DNA of 64,000 bases, taken from positions 141,015 to 205,014 of the forward strand of contig CAYNPO010000003.1 of assembly GCA_964399165.1 (NCBI GenBank), written 5' to 3'. Positions 24,659 through 33,194 of this stretch are shown one piece after another (positions within the stretch are counted from its first letter, which is position 1; every line of letters starts with the position of its first letter). A program made the position numbers and the translations under genes. The DNA comes from UBA6144 sp964399165 (GTDB lineage Bacteria > Bdellovibrionota > Bacteriovoracia > Bacteriovoracales > Bacteriovoracaceae). Under the pieces are notes generated by a model. The model was not told the origin of the DNA and searched no databases. It was given only the letters and a program-made list of their open reading frames with translations.

Positions 24659-26223
24659 ACATCGCGGAGCTCTTGCGCCAGCGGGCCCAGGAACTGCCGC
24701 ATAAGCGGGCCGTGGTCATGGCAGTACGGCGGGGCACCTCTTATGAGTACCCCCACTACACGTTTGCCCAGGCCGAAGACCGGGCCAACCGCATCGCCGC
24801 GCGCCTTCACCGCGGGGGTGTGCGCCAGGGCATGCGGGTGCTGCTGTTCGTGAGGCCCCGACTGGACTTCGCGGTGCTGACCTTCGCCCTTTTCAAGTTG
24901 GGGGCCATCCCCGTTTTGATCGATCCGGGGATGGGCAGGAAGAATTTGCTGGGGGCAGTGGCCGACGTGAAACCGGACGGGCTGGTGGGAGAGGCGATCG
25001 TGGACTTCGCCCAACGCTTCTTCCCCGCTTTCCATACCGTGAGACACAGCTGGAGTGTGAACGCGCTTCTGAAGGGAGTGGAGAACGAGCCGCCGGAGTT
25101 TCCCTTCTACGATGCCCCGGACGAAGCGCCCGCCGCCATTTTGTTCACCTCCGGCGGAACCGGCACACCCAAAGGGGTGGTCACCACCCATGGTATCCTG
25201 GCCACGCAAACGCGGATGCTCCAGGAAATGTACGCCCTCACTCCTGACGATGTGGATTTGCCGGGCTTCCCGCTCTTCGCGCTTTTCACCTTGGCCATGG
25301 GGATGACCAGCGTGATCCCTGACATGGACCCCACCAAACCGGCCCAGTGCAATCCGAAAAAGCTGGTGCGCACCATCCTGGAGCAGCAAGTGAGTTTCGC
25401 GGCGGGTTCTCCCGCCATTTGGGAGAGGGTGGGGCGCTGGTGCGCGGAAAAAAACGTGCAGCTTCCCTCCCTCAAGCATGTGGTGATGTTTGGGGCCCCG
25501 GTGCGCGGTGAGGTCCACGCCCTTCTGAAGCGGGCCATACCCTTCGGTGAAACCACCGCCCCTTACGGCGCCACCGAGTGCCTTCCGGTGGCGGTGATGC
25601 CGGGACAGACCATCCTGGAAGAAACCTGGCCCAAAAGCCAGGAGGGCCAAGGCACTTGCGTGGGACAGGCCGCCCCCGGAAACAAGCTGCTCATCGATGT
25701 CGATTCGCATATTCCAAATGGGTTTCCAGCAGGAGTAGGAGAGGTGCTGGTACAGGGGCCCACCGTGACCCCTGAGTATTACGGTAGGCCCGAGGCCACG
25801 GCCGAGGCGAAAATCCCCCATCCCGAGGGCCTCATCCACCGCATGGGGGACGTGGGCTGGCTGGACGAGCGCGGACGCCTGTGGTTCTGCGGCCGCAAGG
25901 CCCACGTGGTGGTGACGGAGTCCACCAGCTTTTACCCGATCCCGATAGAGGCCGTGTTCAATCGGCACCCGGCGGTGAAGCGCTCGGCGCTGGTGGGACT
26001 CAAACGCGACGGACAAATGGAGCCCGCGGTGGTGGTGGAGCTTGAACGCTCCTATCCAAAAGAACGGCTGGAAGAAGAGTTGGTCGCCCTCGCGGCTTCC
26101 CACGCCCACACCCGTCCCATCTCGCGCTTCTTCGTCCATCCGGGCTTTCCCGTGGACGTGCGCCACAACATCAAGATCGACCGCCTGGCCCTGGCCCGCT
26201 GGGCCCAGGGGAGGTTTGCATGA
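24655..26223 (+). CDS. oleC: OleC-type AMP-ligase fold enzyme (beta-lactone synthetase)
   Basis: 522 residues, starting at a GTG that overlaps the oleB stop (GTGA). ANL-superfamily motifs: the P-loop ILFTSGGTGTPKGVV, then YGATECLPVAVM, MGDVGWLDERGRLWFCGRK and the C-terminal FPVDVRHNIKIDR, close to the form seen in OleC enzymes. OleC uses ATP to close the beta-hydroxy acid made by OleD into a beta-lactone. In some organisms oleB and oleC are fused; here they are separate. Confidence 0.9.
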   Translation: MNIAELLRQRAQELPHKRAVVMAVRRGTSYEYPHYTFAQAEDRANRIAARLHRGGVRQGMRVLLFVRPRLDFAVLTFALFKLGAIPVLIDPGMGRKNLLGAVADVKPDGLVGEAIVDFAQRFFPAFHTVRHSWSVNALLKGVENEPPEFPFYDAPDEAPAAILFTSGGTGTPKGVVTTHGILATQTRMLQEMYALTPDDVDLPGFPLFALFTLAMGMTSVIPDMDPTKPAQCNPKKLVRTILEQQVSFAAGSPAIWERVGRWCAEKNVQLPSLKHVVMFGAPVRGEVHALLKRAIPFGETTAPYGATECLPVAVMPGQTILEETWPKSQEGQGTCVGQAAPGNKLLIDVDSHIPNGFPAGVGEVLVQGPTVTPEYYGRPEATAEAKIPHPEGLIHRMGDVGWLDERGRLWFCGRKAHVVVTESTSFYPIPIEAVFNRHPAVKRSALVGLKRDGQMEPAVVVELERSYPKERLEEELVALAASHAHTRPISRFFVHPGFPVDVRHNIKIDRLALARWAQGRFA

Positions 26224-27248
26224 GGATCCTGGTCACTGGCGCCGGCGGCTTCTTGGGGACCTGGATCACCCGGGAGCTTTTGAAGAACACCACCTACCTG
26301 GTCACGAATTTCTCACGCCACGCCCACACCCACCTGGACGACATGGGCGTGCCCACCATCCGAGGCGATTTGCGCTCGCCCGCCGACATCGAGCACGCCG
26401 TGGCCCAAGGCTTCGACGTCATCATTCACGTGGCTTCGCTGGTGGGGATGTGGGGCAAGGCCGAGACCTTCGACGCCATCAACGTGGAAGGAACCCGGCT
26501 CTTGCTCGAGGCTGCCCAGAAGCACGGAGTGAAGCGTTTCGTATACACGGGGAGCCCCAGCGCCGTCTTCGGCAAGGGTGGCCATGCCGGGGCGGACGAG
26601 ACGTTGCCCTATCCCGAAGAGCATCTGGGCCATTACCCCCGCACCAAGGCCTTGGCCGAGCAATTGGTCTTGGCCGCCAACCGCCCTGGTTTCGCCACCT
26701 GCTCCCTGCGGCCGCACTTGGTGTGGGGGCCCGGTGACCAAAACCTCCTTCCGCGCGTGATCCAGAAAGCGCGGGTGGGTAAGCTCAAGGTGGTGGGCGA
26801 CGGGGAAAACCAGGTGGACGTGCTCTACGTGGAGAATGCCGCCCGGGCCCACGTGATGGCCATGGAAGCTCTGGCCCATCCCGGGAGTCCGGTGGCGGGG
26901 CAGGCTTACTTCCTGGGCCAAGGCCCGGTGAAGCTTTGGGGGTTCATCTCGGATGTCTTCAAGCACGCGGAGGTGGAGTTCCCCGACGACCAGATCTCCC
27001 GAAAGAAAGCGTTGCTCATAGGGCGCGTGATGGAAAAGACCTGGAAGGTTCTGGGCCTCAACGCTCCGGAGCCCCCCATGACCCGGTTTGTGGCCCTGAA
27101 CCTCTCCACCGACCACTGGTTCTCCCATGCCAAGGCGGAGCGGGATTTCGGGTGGCGCCCAGAGATCGGTCTGGAGGAAGGGCTGGCGCGCACCTTCCGC
27201 AAACGCCAGGAGTACCGGCACTTGCTGGCACCCGGCGCCCAGGGCTGA
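26220..27248 (+). CDS. oleD: OleD-type 2-alkyl-3-oxoalkanoate reductase
   Basis: 342 residues, extended SDR/3-beta-HSD fold. NADP motif TGAGGFLG at the N-terminus, TGSPSAVF with the catalytic Ser/Thr region, and Tyr139-x3-Lys143 in HYPRTKALAE; then RPHLVWGPGD. OleD reduces the beta-keto acid from OleA before OleC closes the lactone. ATGA overlap with oleC. Last gene of the operon that begins at 19872. Confidence 0.9.
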   Translation: MRILVTGAGGFLGTWITRELLKNTTYLVTNFSRHAHTHLDDMGVPTIRGDLRSPADIEHAVAQGFDVIIHVASLVGMWGKAETFDAINVEGTRLLLEAAQKHGVKRFVYTGSPSAVFGKGGHAGADETLPYPEEHLGHYPRTKALAEQLVLAANRPGFATCSLRPHLVWGPGDQNLLPRVIQKARVGKLKVVGDGENQVDVLYVENAARAHVMAMEALAHPGSPVAGQAYFLGQGPVKLWGFISDVFKHAEVEFPDDQISRKKALLIGRVMEKTWKVLGLNAPEPPMTRFVALNLSTDHWFSHAKAERDFGWRPEIGLEEGLARTFRKRQEYRHLLAPGAQG

Positions 27249-27288
27249 AGCTTTTACCGCGTTCCCGCCCTTGGGACGGATTTGCCAC

Positions 27289-27294
27289 TAAAAT
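27289..27294 (+). promoter_or_regulatory. TAAAAT -10 box directly before a start codon
   Basis: TAAAAT ends six bases before the ATG at 27301, the spacing expected for a leaderless transcript. No good -35 and no Shine-Dalgarno site are seen. Confidence 0.4.
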
Positions 27295-27300
27295 CGGCGC

Positions 27301-28095
27301 ATGAAGGCGTTCTTGGTCGGTCTGTTGTTGGCATCCTCATGGTCCGCGTCCGCGGGGATCAGCGAGGCCGCGCGCCTCTTGGTGGCGGGAAGGCCGCAGA
27401 TCATGCTGGTGGGGGAGGAGCACGCCAACCCCTCCATGGCCCGCACCCTGCAACTTCTCTTGCGGGCGGCCCCCGCCGACTGTGTTTTCCTCGAATACCC
27501 CTCCGACCTCCAGCCTGCCCTGGACCGTGCCTATGCGACCGACGACATGGTGGTGTTCCAGCGGGCCTTCCGCGGACAGGCCATGGAGGTCTGGTACGAC
27601 GTCATGGATGAGTTGGGCCTGCGGGAGATGGCCCGGCGCCAGCGGGCCCTGCGGGATGGTTACACCGAGGCGCAGTGGCGGGCGGACGTAACTAGTTCGG
27701 GCGTGGTGGGGGAGAGCCAAGCTTTCCTGAGTTTCGCGCGCGCACGTCGCGTGCGCCTTCTCACCTATGACACTGCCACGGACTCCGCACTTTATCGGGC
27801 CCAGGCCATGGCCTCCACCCTCATGGAGCGCCGGGGCGGGAGCGTGGGAGAAGTGGTGCGCCAGCTCGAACGCCGCAACGTCGTCATGGCAGAGAACATC
27901 GGCGCGGCCTTCACCCGCGAGCGCTGCCAACGGGCCATGGTGCTGGTGGGGGATGCCCATTTGGCGAATCTCCCGCGCATGTTGCGGGAGCGGGGCCTTG
28001 CCACCAACGTGCTCCGTGTGGCCCAGGGCGCCCAGGCGGGCCTTCAATTCCAGGCCCCTGCCACCTTGCTCACGGGCAGCTCCGTTTCCCCCTAA
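27301..28095 (+). CDS. ChaN/Tiki/EreA-superfamily exported protein
   Basis: 264 residues. Signal peptide MKAFLVGLLLASSWSASA. The first strand and loop IMLVGEEHANPSMA and the later MVLVGDAHLANLPRML form the paired GE-x-H and GDAH motifs of the ChaN (iron/heme-binding), Tiki and erythromycin-esterase superfamily. FLEYPSDLQPAL and NIGAAF fit as well. Could bind metal or heme, or act as a hydrolase; sequence does not decide. Likely transcribed separately from oleD, with a -10 box at 27289. Confidence 0.75.
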   Translation: MKAFLVGLLLASSWSASAGISEAARLLVAGRPQIMLVGEEHANPSMARTLQLLLRAAPADCVFLEYPSDLQPALDRAYATDDMVVFQRAFRGQAMEVWYDVMDELGLREMARRQRALRDGYTEAQWRADVTSSGVVGESQAFLSFARARRVRLLTYDTATDSALYRAQAMASTLMERRGGSVGEVVRQLERRNVVMAENIGAAFTRERCQRAMVLVGDAHLANLPRMLRERGLATNVLRVAQGAQAGLQFQAPATLLTGSSVSP

Positions 28096-28171
28096 AAGAT
28101 TTACTCGTTCCACGCCCTCGGCCCGGGATGGGCGTATGATCCCCCTCCCACATCATGAGCAAGGAGCTCCG

Positions 28172-28627
28172 ATGGTCCACCACCTGCTGGTCCTGTGCTT
28201 GTTTTTTTTCGCAACCGCCACCCATGCCAGTACCATGGCTTTTGAACTCAAGCGTCCCATGACATTCGCCGCCGGGGTGAACACACTGGGCTGGGAGGGC
28301 AAACTCATGCCCGAGGGGGGCCAGTTCGCGGAGTATTCCTGCGCCATCACACTGCCCAACCAGTCCCTGGCCACCTCCGAGCGAACCCTCAGGCCACAGA
28401 TCATCCGCATCGCCCGGGTGGAGCATGGCGAGCGCGCCGTGAACCTGATCCCCGCCGACCAGCGCCTCGTCCGCCGGATCACCTGCTCCGCCCGCGTGCT
28501 CTTCTCGCGCCGGATGGTGCCCGTAACCCCTACTGCTAAAAGCCTCAACACCGTATTCCGCAAGGCCCTGGCCCTGCATGGGATGGGGCGGATCGGACAA
28601 GGCAACGTCCTCTCACGGGCCTTCTGA
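28172..28627 (+). CDS. Hypothetical secreted protein
   Basis: 151 residues. The ATG at 28172 follows AAGGAG with ideal spacing. Signal peptide MVHHLLVLCLFFFATATHA; the mature domain is small and beta-rich with two cysteines (YSCAIT, RITCSA) that may form one disulphide. No family recognised. The next gene encodes a protein of similar size and layout, also with two cysteines. Confidence 0.7.
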   Translation: MVHHLLVLCLFFFATATHASTMAFELKRPMTFAAGVNTLGWEGKLMPEGGQFAEYSCAITLPNQSLATSERTLRPQIIRIARVEHGERAVNLIPADQRLVRRITCSARVLFSRRMVPVTPTAKSLNTVFRKALALHGMGRIGQGNVLSRAF

Positions 28628-28712
28628 TTGTAAATAATACCGGGCGGGCCCCTCACCCCGGGGATCACGGCTACCATGACTCCATACGTGTCACCCCTTC
28701 TTGGAGGATTTC

Positions 28713-29147
28713 ATGCGCCATCTGACCACCGCCTTGCTCGTACTCGCGTCCGTGTCGGCCCATGCCGGCCGCCCCATGAGCGCTGCCATCGGCATGCAAG
28801 TCGAATTGGGTCGCCAATTGAGCGTCAACCCCGGTGAACGCTACGCCCGGGTGTACGGTTACCTCAACGGGCACAACATCGCTTGCGATTTTATGTTGCG
28901 CGTTCCGGGAACGGAGTCCGTGCAGCCGGCAACCCTTGAGGTGGTGAATGTGCGGCTGATCAATGACCGCGGCCCTTACGGCGACTTCAGCATTGACCGT
29001 CACTACGCGCTGACCGTGGATGGGAACGACCAAGTGTATGAGATCCAGTGCCACAAGGACTCCCTCGCCCGCAGCCGTAGCACCACCCGGATGGAGCTGG
29101 ATGAGCTCAATTTGGCCATGCGTCTGTCCTCTTTCCAGATCCGCTAA
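28713..29147 (+). CDS. Hypothetical secreted protein
   Basis: 144 residues. Starts at 28713 behind GGAGGA (an in-frame ATG at 28701 would break the signal peptide). Signal peptide MRHLTTALLVLASVSAHA. Two cysteines (NIACDF, IQCHKD). The layout resembles the preceding protein, and VNVRLINDRGPYGDFSIDRH suggests a beta fold. Function unknown. Confidence 0.7.
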   Translation: MRHLTTALLVLASVSAHAGRPMSAAIGMQVELGRQLSVNPGERYARVYGYLNGHNIACDFMLRVPGTESVQPATLEVVNVRLINDRGPYGDFSIDRHYALTVDGNDQVYEIQCHKDSLARSRSTTRMELDELNLAMRLSSFQIR

Positions 29148-29206
29148 GTCCACTTCTAGGGGCTGGTTCGCCGGCCCCTCCCGAGCAATTTAGTTTTTGG
29201 TCAATA

Positions 29207-29228
29207 CTCCGATCCGCTTGGATCGGAG
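29207..29228 (+). promoter_or_regulatory. Hairpin covering the ribosome binding site of the GspE/PilB gene
   Basis: CTCCGATCC (29207-29215) and GGATCGGAG (29220-29228) form a perfect 9-bp stem with a GCTT loop. The Shine-Dalgarno CGGAGG at 29224-29229 is inside the right arm, five bases before the ATG at 29234. In mRNA it would mask translation initiation; as DNA it could instead be an operator. Confidence 0.55.
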
Positions 29229-29233
29229 GCCCT

Positions 29234-31024
29234 ATGTCCCTCGCCCTGAAGCTTTCCTCCCCCGAGCGTCCCTTCACCGCACGCGACGTGCTTGGCCCTT
29301 TGGTCAAGGCCCAGGTCCTTACACCGGCGGTGGCCGAACGCCTGCTCAAGGCCTGGAGCGCCTCCTCCGAGCATCCCCTGAGCTTACTGGCCAACCTCTC
29401 CGTCGCCAACCCCGAGCGCCCCGAGAAGCCCTTGGCCTTCGACGCCCTGGCCAGCGTCGTCGCCCGGGCGCACGGCTTTGAGTATGAACGCATTGATGGC
29501 CTGCAGGTGAGGTTAGAAGTGGTGGGTAACCTGATCCCCCACGCCTATGCCGAGCGCCTCGGCATCGTGGCCATCGAGCTGGACGAGCAGAAAGTGGTGG
29601 TGGTCACCGCCGAACCCTTCAAGACCTCCTGGGTGGACGAGGTGGCGGGCCAGCTCAAGCGCAGGGTGGAGATCCGCCTAGGGACCCCACGCCAAATCAA
29701 GCATCTCTTGAACGAAGTCTTCGTGGTGCAGAAGGCCCTGAAGGCCTTCGCCCGCGAGCAGGGCAAGACCGGCTCCCACCAACTCAAGCTCCTGCGCCAG
29801 GGCAAGACCAACGAGCTGGACCAGCTCATCGAGAAGTCCAAGGGGCAAAAACTCGGCGCCAACGACGGCCATGTGGCCAAGATCGTGGATTGGCTGCTCA
29901 ACTTCGCTCTAATGGAGCGCGCCTCCGACATCCACCTGGAGCCTAAAAAAGGCCTGGGGCAGGTGCGCTTTCGCATCGACGGCGAGCTGAGAACCGTCTA
30001 TCGCCTGGACCCCGACGCCCTCAACATGATCATCGCCCGCTTCAAGATCCTGGGCGAAATGAAACTCGACGAAAAACGCCGCCCCCAGGATGGCGGCATC
30101 AAGCGCAGCCTGGAGAACGGGCAGCAGATCGAAATGCGCCTCTCCACCTTGCCCACCGCCCACGGCGAGAAACTCGTGGCGCGGATTTTCGACAAGCACG
30201 TGGCCGGCCGCGACCTCTCCTTCATCGGCTTCCAGCCCGAAGACGCCAAACTCTGGGACGAGCTCACGGCCCAATCCCAGGGCCTGATCCTAGTGACCGG
30301 TCCCACTGGCTCAGGAAAAACCACCACCCTCTACACCACCCTCAACAAGGTCGCGACCCCCGACGTGAACGTGTGCACGGCCGAGGACCCCATCGAGATG
30401 GAGTTGGATTCCTTCAACCAGGTTCAGGTGAACCCGGCCATCGGGCTGAACTTCGCCGAATGCATCCGCTCGTTCTTGCGCCAGGACCCCGACATCATCA
30501 TGGTGGGCGAGATCCGCGACCTGGAGACCGGCGAGATGGCGATCCAGTCCTCTCTCACCGGCCACTTAGTCTTCTCCACGCTGCACACCAACGGCGCGCT
30601 GGCCACCATCCAACGGCTAGTGGATCTGGGACTTCCCACCTTCCTCATCAATTCGTCCCTCTCCGGCATCCTGGCCCAGCGCCTGGTGCGCAAGCTTTGC
30701 TCCCACTGCAAGGAAGAGGTCCCCACCGACCGCAGCCGCTGGGCGGCCCTGTTGGACGGCGAGACCAGCGTCCCCATGCCTGCCACGGTCTTCGAGGCCC
30801 GGGGCTGCGAGGAGTGCAAGCACACCGGCTACACCGGGCGCCTGTGCGTCTACGAGCTGGTGCGCTTCGACGACCGTATCAAGGCCATCATCCACCCCAA
30901 GATCGAGCTGACTGAGCTCAAGGAGCGCACCCGGGGGATGTTTCGGTCCCTGCGCTCCAATGGGGCCCGGAAGATCGCGGAAGGGGAGACCACGTTGGAT
31001 GAGGTCTTGAAGGTCGCCTACTAG
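29234..31024 (+). CDS. GspE/PilB-family secretion or pilus-extension ATPase
   Basis: 596 residues. An N-terminal MshEN-like region is followed by the hexameric ATPase core: ASDIHLEPKK, Walker A GPTGSGKTTTLY from residue 356, the acidic block TAEDPIEMELD, Walker B DPDIIMVGEIRDLETGEMAI, and the histidine box TGHLVFSTLHTN. The zinc tetracysteine is complete (LCSHC and GCEECKHTGY). It powers pseudopilus or pilus assembly, or retraction-type functions. It stands alone without pilC/gspF or other machinery, so pilB versus gspE cannot be decided. A 13-bp stem plus T run follows. Confidence 0.93.
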   Translation: MSLALKLSSPERPFTARDVLGPLVKAQVLTPAVAERLLKAWSASSEHPLSLLANLSVANPERPEKPLAFDALASVVARAHGFEYERIDGLQVRLEVVGNLIPHAYAERLGIVAIELDEQKVVVVTAEPFKTSWVDEVAGQLKRRVEIRLGTPRQIKHLLNEVFVVQKALKAFAREQGKTGSHQLKLLRQGKTNELDQLIEKSKGQKLGANDGHVAKIVDWLLNFALMERASDIHLEPKKGLGQVRFRIDGELRTVYRLDPDALNMIIARFKILGEMKLDEKRRPQDGGIKRSLENGQQIEMRLSTLPTAHGEKLVARIFDKHVAGRDLSFIGFQPEDAKLWDELTAQSQGLILVTGPTGSGKTTTLYTTLNKVATPDVNVCTAEDPIEMELDSFNQVQVNPAIGLNFAECIRSFLRQDPDIIMVGEIRDLETGEMAIQSSLTGHLVFSTLHTNGALATIQRLVDLGLPTFLINSSLSGILAQRLVRKLCSHCKEEVPTDRSRWAALLDGETSVPMPATVFEARGCEECKHTGYTGRLCVYELVRFDDRIKAIIHPKIELTELKERTRGMFRSLRSNGARKIAEGETTLDEVLKVAY

Positions 31025-31124
31025 TTCATTCCTGAACAAGTTGCGTGTGGACTTCTGGGGGATGCTGCCGGGAGGGCCTGGCTTGGCGTAGGGGTGAAAG
31101 AAAATCCCGGGAATCCTGGATTTT

Positions 31125-31200
31125 CTGGGTGGGGGGAAGCAAGGTCACTTCCTGCAAAGACCTGACCGCTCTCTCCTATCCCCCCACCCAGTTTTATTTT
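31125..31200 (+). terminator. Rho-independent terminator with a long loop
   Basis: CTGGGTGGGGGGA (31125-31137) pairs perfectly with TCCCCCCACCCAG (31179-31191), followed by TTTTATTTT. The 41-base loop contains a smaller GGTCA/TGACC stem. Ends the GspE/PilB transcript. Confidence 0.7.
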
Positions 31201-31238
31201 ATCGAGTGGCCCCCACCGCTGGCAACCGATCCTGCCGG

Positions 31239-32048
31239 TCAGATTTTCGCAGTCGTTCCAAGATTGAAACGTTTGACCAGCTCTTGGTCAAAAGCGTTGC
31301 AAGACATGCCCGCATCCACCCTCAAAACCGTGGCATTGATACCTGAGGAGCGAGGCGAGAGCAGGTAGGCCACGGCGTCCGCCACTTCCTGGGTTTGCAA
31401 GGCCTCTTTCCTGAGGGTCATCCCTTCTGCATAAAGGTAGTTGTCGATGTAGTTAGGGATCCCCGCACTGGCGCTGGTTTTTAAGGGCCCCGCGCCCACG
31501 GCGTTCACGCGAATGCGGGAATCTGTGGAGAGGGATTTAGCTAGGTAAGGGACGCAGGCGTCCAGCATGGCCTTGATGGGACCCAGGTAACCGTAGGAGG
31601 TGGCCCGGGTGTCGGAGATGGAGATGGTCACGAGACTCGCCTCGGGCGTGAGCAGGGGACGAAGCACGCGGGTGAGTTCGACGAAGGAGAACGCGGAGAT
31701 CTGGGCGGCCTGGAGATAGTCGTTGCGCTTGGTCTCATGAAAAGGCCTCATCCCTTCGGCGAAGTTCGCAAAGGCCAGAGAGTGTAGCATGCCATCAAGA
31801 CGGTCGGTATGCTTGGCCACCTCATCGGAAAGTTTCGAGAGGTCAGATTCTTTCTCCACGTCACACACGATGACGGCGGAACCAGGAAAGAGTTTCAAGA
31901 CCTGCTCCCGCTGGGCCTCTCCCTGCACGGTGAACACGCAGAGGGCGCCTTCAGCGATCAGGGTCTGGGCGCTGAAGGTGGCCACGCTTTTCTTGTTGGC
32001 CACTCCCGCCACCAGGAAGGTCTTGCCGGAAAGGCCCAGGAAACTCAT
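31239..32048 (-). CDS. fabI: Enoyl-ACP reductase
   Basis: 269 residues from the ATG at 32048, which overlaps the fabZ stop. NADH-binding signature LVAGVANKKSVA, HSLAFAN, and the FabI catalytic Tyr-x6-Lys as Tyr152 and Lys159 in SYGYLGPIK. VNAVGAGPLKTSAS and LRVDAGMS are family-typical. Reduces the trans-2 double bond in each elongation cycle. It differs enough from standard FabI (SYGYLGPIK in place of the usual NYNVMGLAK) to suggest a pathway-specific paralogue. Confidence 0.85.
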   Translation of the reverse strand: MSFLGLSGKTFLVAGVANKKSVATFSAQTLIAEGALCVFTVQGEAQREQVLKLFPGSAVIVCDVEKESDLSKLSDEVAKHTDRLDGMLHSLAFANFAEGMRPFHETKRNDYLQAAQISAFSFVELTRVLRPLLTPEASLVTISISDTRATSYGYLGPIKAMLDACVPYLAKSLSTDSRIRVNAVGAGPLKTSASAGIPNYIDNYLYAEGMTLRKEALQTQEVADAVAYLLSPRSSGINATVLRVDAGMSCNAFDQELVKRFNLGTTAKI

Positions 32049-32467
32049 GCGTCCACCAAGGCGGCGGCAAACTCGATGGTCATGATGGTTTTGTCGCCGG
32101 CCACCACTTTGCCTTTCATGAAAGCGGCGTTGGCCAGCATCTCCACGAAGTCTACGGTGATGAGGAGCTTGTCCCCAGGTCGGGCGATGTTTTTGAACTT
32201 CGCCCCTTGCACGCGGGTGACCACGGCGGTTTTGCCCGCACCACCTTGCCCGCGCCGGGCCATCAGGTAGGCGCCGGTTTGGAACACGGCCTCGCACATG
32301 AGCACGCCGGGCATGACCGGGTTACCTGGGAAGTGCCCCTTGAACCAGTCTTCCTCTCCGGTCAGTTGCTTGTAAGTGGTGACGGAGCCTTCAGCCTCGT
32401 CCACGATGCCATCCAGAAAGAGAAAAGGCGGGCGCTGAGGAATGTGGGCCAGGAGTTTTTCAAGCAT
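32045..32467 (-). CDS. fabZ: 3-hydroxyacyl-ACP dehydratase
   Basis: 140 residues, hot-dog fold. Catalytic His45 and Glu59 in GHFPGNPVMPGVLMCEAV, with the same 14-residue spacing as in E. coli FabZ. Removes water from 3-hydroxyacyl-ACP. Overlaps fabG (8 bases) and fabI (4 bases), so this is one tightly coupled elongation module with the FAD enzyme at 33191. Confidence 0.92.
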   Translation of the reverse strand: MLEKLLAHIPQRPPFLFLDGIVDEAEGSVTTYKQLTGEEDWFKGHFPGNPVMPGVLMCEAVFQTGAYLMARRGQGGAGKTAVVTRVQGAKFKNIARPGDKLLITVDFVEMLANAAFMKGKVVAGDKTIMTIEFAAALVDA

Positions 32468-33194
32468 TGAGGCCCCCCGTGATGTCGAGACTCGCGCCAG
32501 TGATGTAGCTCGCTTCCTTGGAGGCCAGGAAGAGCACCGCGGCCGCCACTTCCTCGACTTTGCCGAAGCGGCGCATGGGGACCTGCGCTTTGTACTCTTT
32601 CACCTGTTCTTCGGGGAGGTCGGCCAAGAGTTCGGTCTCGATGAAGCCAGGGCACACGTTGTTCACGGTGATGCCGCGCTTGGCGACTTCTTTGGCGGTG
32701 ACTAACGCCAGGGCGATCTGACCGGCCTTGGAGGCGGCGTAGTTGGCCTGGCCGGGAAGGCCCAGCTTGCCGCCCACGGAGCTCATGTTGACGATGCGGC
32801 CGTAGCGGGCGCCCATCATGAGCAGGACCGCCTGCTTGGTCATCAGGAAGGAACCTTTGAGGTTGGTGTCGAGGACCTTGTCCCACTCCGCGCCGGTCAT
32901 GGTGGCGGTGAGGCCGTCCCGGCGGATGCCGGCATTGTTGACCAGCACGTCCAGCTTAGGGTGGCGCTTGGAGAAGGCGGCGAAGAAGTCCGCCACTTGA
33001 GCCTCGTCGGAGACGTCGCATTGGACGACCTCGAGGTTGGGGCCCATTTTTTCCTTGAAGGCCTGGGCGGCGGAGGTGTTCCCCGCAAACGTGGCGGTGA
33101 CGAAAGCGCCTTCCTTCAGGAAGGCCTCGCAGATGCCCGCCCCAATGCCGCGGGTGCCTCCGGTGACGATGACGTGCTGTGATTGGAATCTCAT
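32460..33194 (-). CDS. fabG: 3-oxoacyl-ACP reductase
   Basis: 244 residues, classical SDR of FabG size. TGGTRGIG cofactor motif, NNAG, MSSVGG, catalytic Tyr152-x3-Lys156 in NYAASKAG (E. coli Tyr151/Lys155) and PGFIETEL. Reduces 3-oxoacyl-ACP with NADPH. Start at 33194 overlaps the stop of the FAD oxidoreductase gene; the longer frame upstream is inside that gene. Confidence 0.92.
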   Translation of the reverse strand: MRFQSQHVIVTGGTRGIGAGICEAFLKEGAFVTATFAGNTSAAQAFKEKMGPNLEVVQCDVSDEAQVADFFAAFSKRHPKLDVLVNNAGIRRDGLTATMTGAEWDKVLDTNLKGSFLMTKQAVLLMMGARYGRIVNMSSVGGKLGLPGQANYAASKAGQIALALVTAKEVAKRGITVNNVCPGFIETELLADLPEEQVKEYKAQVPMRRFGKVEEVAAAVLFLASKEASYITGASLDITGGLNA

